From Microbacterium sp. p3-SID336 (GTDB lineage Bacteria > Actinomycetota > Actinomycetes > Actinomycetales > Microbacteriaceae): a stretch of 33,052 nucleotides of DNA. The position numbers and the translations under genes are program-made. The notes under the pieces are model-generated. The model did no database searches. It saw nothing but the letters and a program-made list of their open reading frames with translations, and was not told where the DNA came from. Positions 30,733-33,052 of the stretch are shown in pieces; the first letter of the stretch is position 1; every line of letters starts with the position of its first letter. The DNA lies in the NCBI RefSeq assembly GCF_025143365.1, contig NZ_JALXPE010000046.1, positions 1-33,052 of the forward strand, in the 5' to 3' direction.

Positions 30733-31224
30733 ATGACGGTCTCCGAGATGCCTGCCGATGCGCCCGCCGCTATCGGGGCGGTTCTCTACGATCTGGCCAC
30801 GCGGGCGGCGAGACGCCTGCCGCGGGACATGAGTCTGACGTCCGCCGCCACCCTGGCCACTCTGCAGCGGACAGGCCCTCGGCGCATCACCGATCTGGCC
30901 ATGGCTGAACGCGTCACGCAGCCGGCGATGACGGCGCTCGTCAGGGTGATGGAGGAGTCGGGGCTTGTGCAGCGGCGGGGCGACCCGTCCGACAGACGGG
31001 TGACGCTGGTCTGGCTGACCGAGGCCGGCGCCGAATATGTCCGCAGGCGGCGCCGATTGGGCATTCAGGCGTTTGAACGGTTGATAGGTGGCCTCGGCGG
31101 CGGTGAGGCCGAGGCGCTGCTGGCGGCACTTCCGGCGTTGGAGCATCTCGCGGAACTCGAGCGTGCGGACCGCGGCGAAGGAAGCGAGCAACAGCTGGGG
31201 AGCGGATCGGCGGAGTCGCGATGA
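30733..31224 (+). CDS. MarR family transcriptional regulator
   Basis: A 163-aa MarR-type regulator. The winged helix is RITDLAMAERVTQPAMTALVRVMEESGLVQRRGDPSDRRVTLVWLT, with the D-x-R wing tip in DPSDRR. The stop overlaps the start of an MFS exporter by 4 bases (ATGA), so it most probably represses the operon encoding itself, the exporter and a DUF1330 protein. The mRNA appears leaderless. The C-terminal tail is polar and Ser/Gly-rich. Confidence 0.94.
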   Translation: MTVSEMPADAPAAIGAVLYDLATRAARRLPRDMSLTSAATLATLQRTGPRRITDLAMAERVTQPAMTALVRVMEESGLVQRRGDPSDRRVTLVWLTEAGAEYVRRRRRLGIQAFERLIGGLGGGEAEALLAALPALEHLAELERADRGEGSEQQLGSGSAESR

Positions 31225-32666
31225 CCGCAGTACCGAAGGTGCGCTCCGAAGCGCCGCTCCTGATTCCTTCCCTGGTCTTCATCTCGCTCGTCGTCGCTGC
31301 GGTGGCCAGTCTGGGTACACCGCTCATCACCATGGTCGCGACCTCGTACGACGTCTCAGTCAGCACCGCGCAGTGGACTCTGACCATTGCGTTGCTCACC
31401 GGGGCGATCACCACGCCGGTACTTGGTCGGCTCGGAGCCGGTCCGCACCGGCGAACAGCGATCCTGGTGACGCTCGTGGTCGTCCTCGCGGGCAGCTTAT
31501 TCACGGTCCTGCCGCTGCCGTTCACCTGGCTGATCGTCGGCCGAGCTGCGCAGGGCGTTGGACTGGGGTTGACGGCACTGATGATGGGTGTAGCACGAGA
31601 CCACCTCACCGAAGAACGCAGCTCGGCCGCGATCGCTCTGATCTCGGTGGTGTCGATTATCGGCGCGGGTGTCGGCTATCCGCTGGCTGCGCTGCTCGCC
31701 GAATTCGGCGGACTGCGCGTCGCGTATGGTCTCGGTCTGGTCATCACCGTCGTCGCACTCCTGATCGCATGGCGCTCGATTCCCGCGGCCCCCGAAGGTC
31801 GCTCCTCTCGCGTCGATTTCGCGAGCGCGGCGGTCCTCGCCGCCGCGCTGCTGCTGGTGCTCTTCCTCGCGGGCGACCGGGATCTTTGGATCCATCACCT
31901 CCCAGTCGCGGTCGGCCTCGCTGCTCTTGCCGTTGCATTGATCTGGTGCTGGGTCCTCCTTGAGCTCCGCAGCCCTACGCCGTTGGTCGATGTGCGGGCG
32001 ATGCGGCATCCCGCGGTCGCCGGTGCGAATGTCGCCATGCTCACCGGCGGGATCGGCATGTACCTTCTGCTCACGCTCATCACCCGGTTCGCGCAGACCC
32101 CACAAGATTCGGGCTACGGTTTCGGGTTGACGACCTTCACCGCGGGGCTGGTTCTCATTCCGTTCTCCGTGCTGGGATTCGTCGCTGGCAGGCTCGTGCC
32201 GCGGTTGAGAGCGAGGATCGCCGACCCGCTACTTCTGGCAGGCAGTGCCGTCGTGGTCGCTGGTGGCTTCGTCATCTTCGCGGTGGCCCGATCGGATCTG
32301 ACCGAGCTGTTCCTGACGATGGGCGTGCTGGGCTTCGGCGTCGGCGGCTTCTCTGCCGCGATGCCGGGGGTCATTCTGGCATTGACACCGAAGGACGAGA
32401 CCTCGAGCGCCATGAGCTTCAACTACGTGGTTCGAAGTGTCGGGTACTCGCTGGGAAGCGCCTTCTGCGGGCTGATCCTCGCCGCCGGCACCGGCGCCGA
32501 CGTTCTCTTCCCTGATGACACCGCCTATGACGTCGCCGTGCTGGTCGGCATCGGCGTTATGACCCTCACCGCACTGACGTGCCTGGCCCTCAGTCGCATG
32601 CGCTCGTCGAAGACTCATCCACATTCAAGCAACACCCGTTCACACTATGGAGGTAATCATGCCTAA
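31221..32666 (+). CDS. MFS transporter, DHA2-like drug efflux
   Basis: A 481-aa major facilitator with about fourteen hydrophobic segments, which fits the DHA2 drug:proton antiporters. The motif A region after helix 2 (TTPVLGRLGAGPHRRTAILV) is present and motif C-like GAGVGYPLAALLAEFGG lies in helix 5. It overlaps marR at its start and the DUF1330 gene by 8 bases at its end. Export of a toxic compound sensed by the MarR protein is the likely role. The polar His/Ser-rich C-terminus is not unusual. Confidence 0.94.
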   Translation: MTAVPKVRSEAPLLIPSLVFISLVVAAVASLGTPLITMVATSYDVSVSTAQWTLTIALLTGAITTPVLGRLGAGPHRRTAILVTLVVVLAGSLFTVLPLPFTWLIVGRAAQGVGLGLTALMMGVARDHLTEERSSAAIALISVVSIIGAGVGYPLAALLAEFGGLRVAYGLGLVITVVALLIAWRSIPAAPEGRSSRVDFASAAVLAAALLLVLFLAGDRDLWIHHLPVAVGLAALAVALIWCWVLLELRSPTPLVDVRAMRHPAVAGANVAMLTGGIGMYLLLTLITRFAQTPQDSGYGFGLTTFTAGLVLIPFSVLGFVAGRLVPRLRARIADPLLLAGSAVVVAGGFVIFAVARSDLTELFLTMGVLGFGVGGFSAAMPGVILALTPKDETSSAMSFNYVVRSVGYSLGSAFCGLILAAGTGADVLFPDDTAYDVAVLVGIGVMTLTALTCLALSRMRSSKTHPHSSNTRSHYGGNHA

Positions 32667-32964
32667 GGGCTATTGGGTCAGCGTCTATCCCACGATTGAG
32701 CGTCCCGAGAGTTTCGACACCTACAACGAGCTGGCAGGCCTGGCAGTCAGGGCGGGAGGCGGGCGAGTGCTCGCGAGCATCGGCAGCCGGATCGAAGCGC
32801 ACGAGGCCGGGATCGCCGAACGCGTCGTTCTGATCGAGTTCGACAGCTTCGAGCAGGCGGTCGCCGCGCGGGCGAGTGAGGCATATCAGAAGGCGCTGGC
32901 CGCGCTCCCCGACGGCTTCGAGCGCGATTTCCGGATCGTCGAAGAACTCAAGCGCGGTCAGTGA
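32659..32964 (+). CDS. DUF1330 domain-containing protein
   Basis: A 101-aa dimeric ferredoxin-fold protein of the DUF1330 family. The family core AERVVLIEFDSFEQAVAARAS followed by AYQKALAAL and the front KGYWVSVYPTIERPESFDTY are clear. GGAGG 8 bases before ATG 32659 fixes the start, inside the end of the MFS gene (8-base overlap). It may bind or convert the compound exported by the MFS protein; the family has no firm function. Confidence 0.9.
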   Translation: MPKGYWVSVYPTIERPESFDTYNELAGLAVRAGGGRVLASIGSRIEAHEAGIAERVVLIEFDSFEQAVAARASEAYQKALAALPDGFERDFRIVEELKRGQ

Positions 32965-33052
32965 ACGCGCTGTCGAGGGACTCACGCCGTGCCTACCGTT
33001 CTTCGGGGTGTAACCGCCAGAGTCGATTAGTACCCTCGTTAAAGCCGCGCTT
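32965..33052. other. Window end, no gene seen
   Basis: The last 88 bases show no start or coding frame that I can support. GGGGTGTAACC near 33006 and the AT-richer end may belong to the next gene's upstream region. Confidence 0.4.

Noticed and set aside
1..33052. CRISPR arrays, insertion sequences, phage integrase or attachment sites
   Set aside because: No regularly spaced repeats, transposase or integrase proteins, or flanking long repeats were seen anywhere.

Overview
The window reads as a chromosomal piece of a high-GC actinobacterium, most likely Microbacteriaceae and probably Microbacterium-like. This rests on GC-rich, GC3-biased genes, many ATGA/GTGA gene overlaps, promoters that place transcription starts on the start codon, an actinobacterial imuA'-imuB-dnaE2 mutasome, a HelR-type RNA polymerase helicase, and small acidic and DUF2188 proteins. 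The genus is inferred; no rRNA or complete tRNA is present. I see no CRISPR array, insertion sequence or prophage.

Layout: (1) 54-1393, minus strand: CYTH-domain protein, a small hypothetical overlapping it, and a short A24 prepilin peptidase. (2) 1498-7299, plus strand: SOS-type box and the overlapping imuA'-imuB-dnaE2 translesion operon. (3) 7323-9487: hypothetical protein, a 536-bp gap with a strongly folded core, an acidic protein and a DUF72 protein. (4) 9545-12384: divergent FMN reductase and HelR helicase with a rifamycin-associated element (RAE)-like dyad between them. (5) 12437-13128: three small proteins. (6) 13233-14602: leaderless MarR regulator followed by a paired SMR exporter. 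(7) 14661-17412: hairpin-rich island, GNAT, a HEPN-like protein and a LysE exporter. (8) 17446-19353, a decayed region: frameshifted membrane-anchored gene, non-coding stretch, AEC permease and an orphan UvrA C-terminus. (9) 19385-20651: structured leader and a stand-alone PheRS-like protein with the two-part layout of mitochondrial PheRS. (10) 20720-24969: VOC/LysR pair, CMD/ABM pair, membrane protein with its regulator, and a GNAT-ACT fusion. (11) 25004-29723: OsmC-ACT-ArsR operon (ArsR broken by one stop codon), divergent TetR/SDR around a palindrome, an alpha/beta hydrolase and a VOC protein. (12) 29887-32964: transglutaminase-like protein and a MarR-MFS-DUF1330 operon.

Two themes recur. 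One is DNA-damage and antibiotic stress: SOS mutasome, HelR with RAE, SMR and MFS exporters under MarR control. The other is compact regulator-target pairs with visible operators. The most unusual item is the PheRS-like gene, whose Shine-Dalgarno lies inside a long nested hairpin that has an alternative upstream pairing partner. Three genes appear broken (17446-17765, 19123-19353, 25004-25669), so parts of this segment are decaying.
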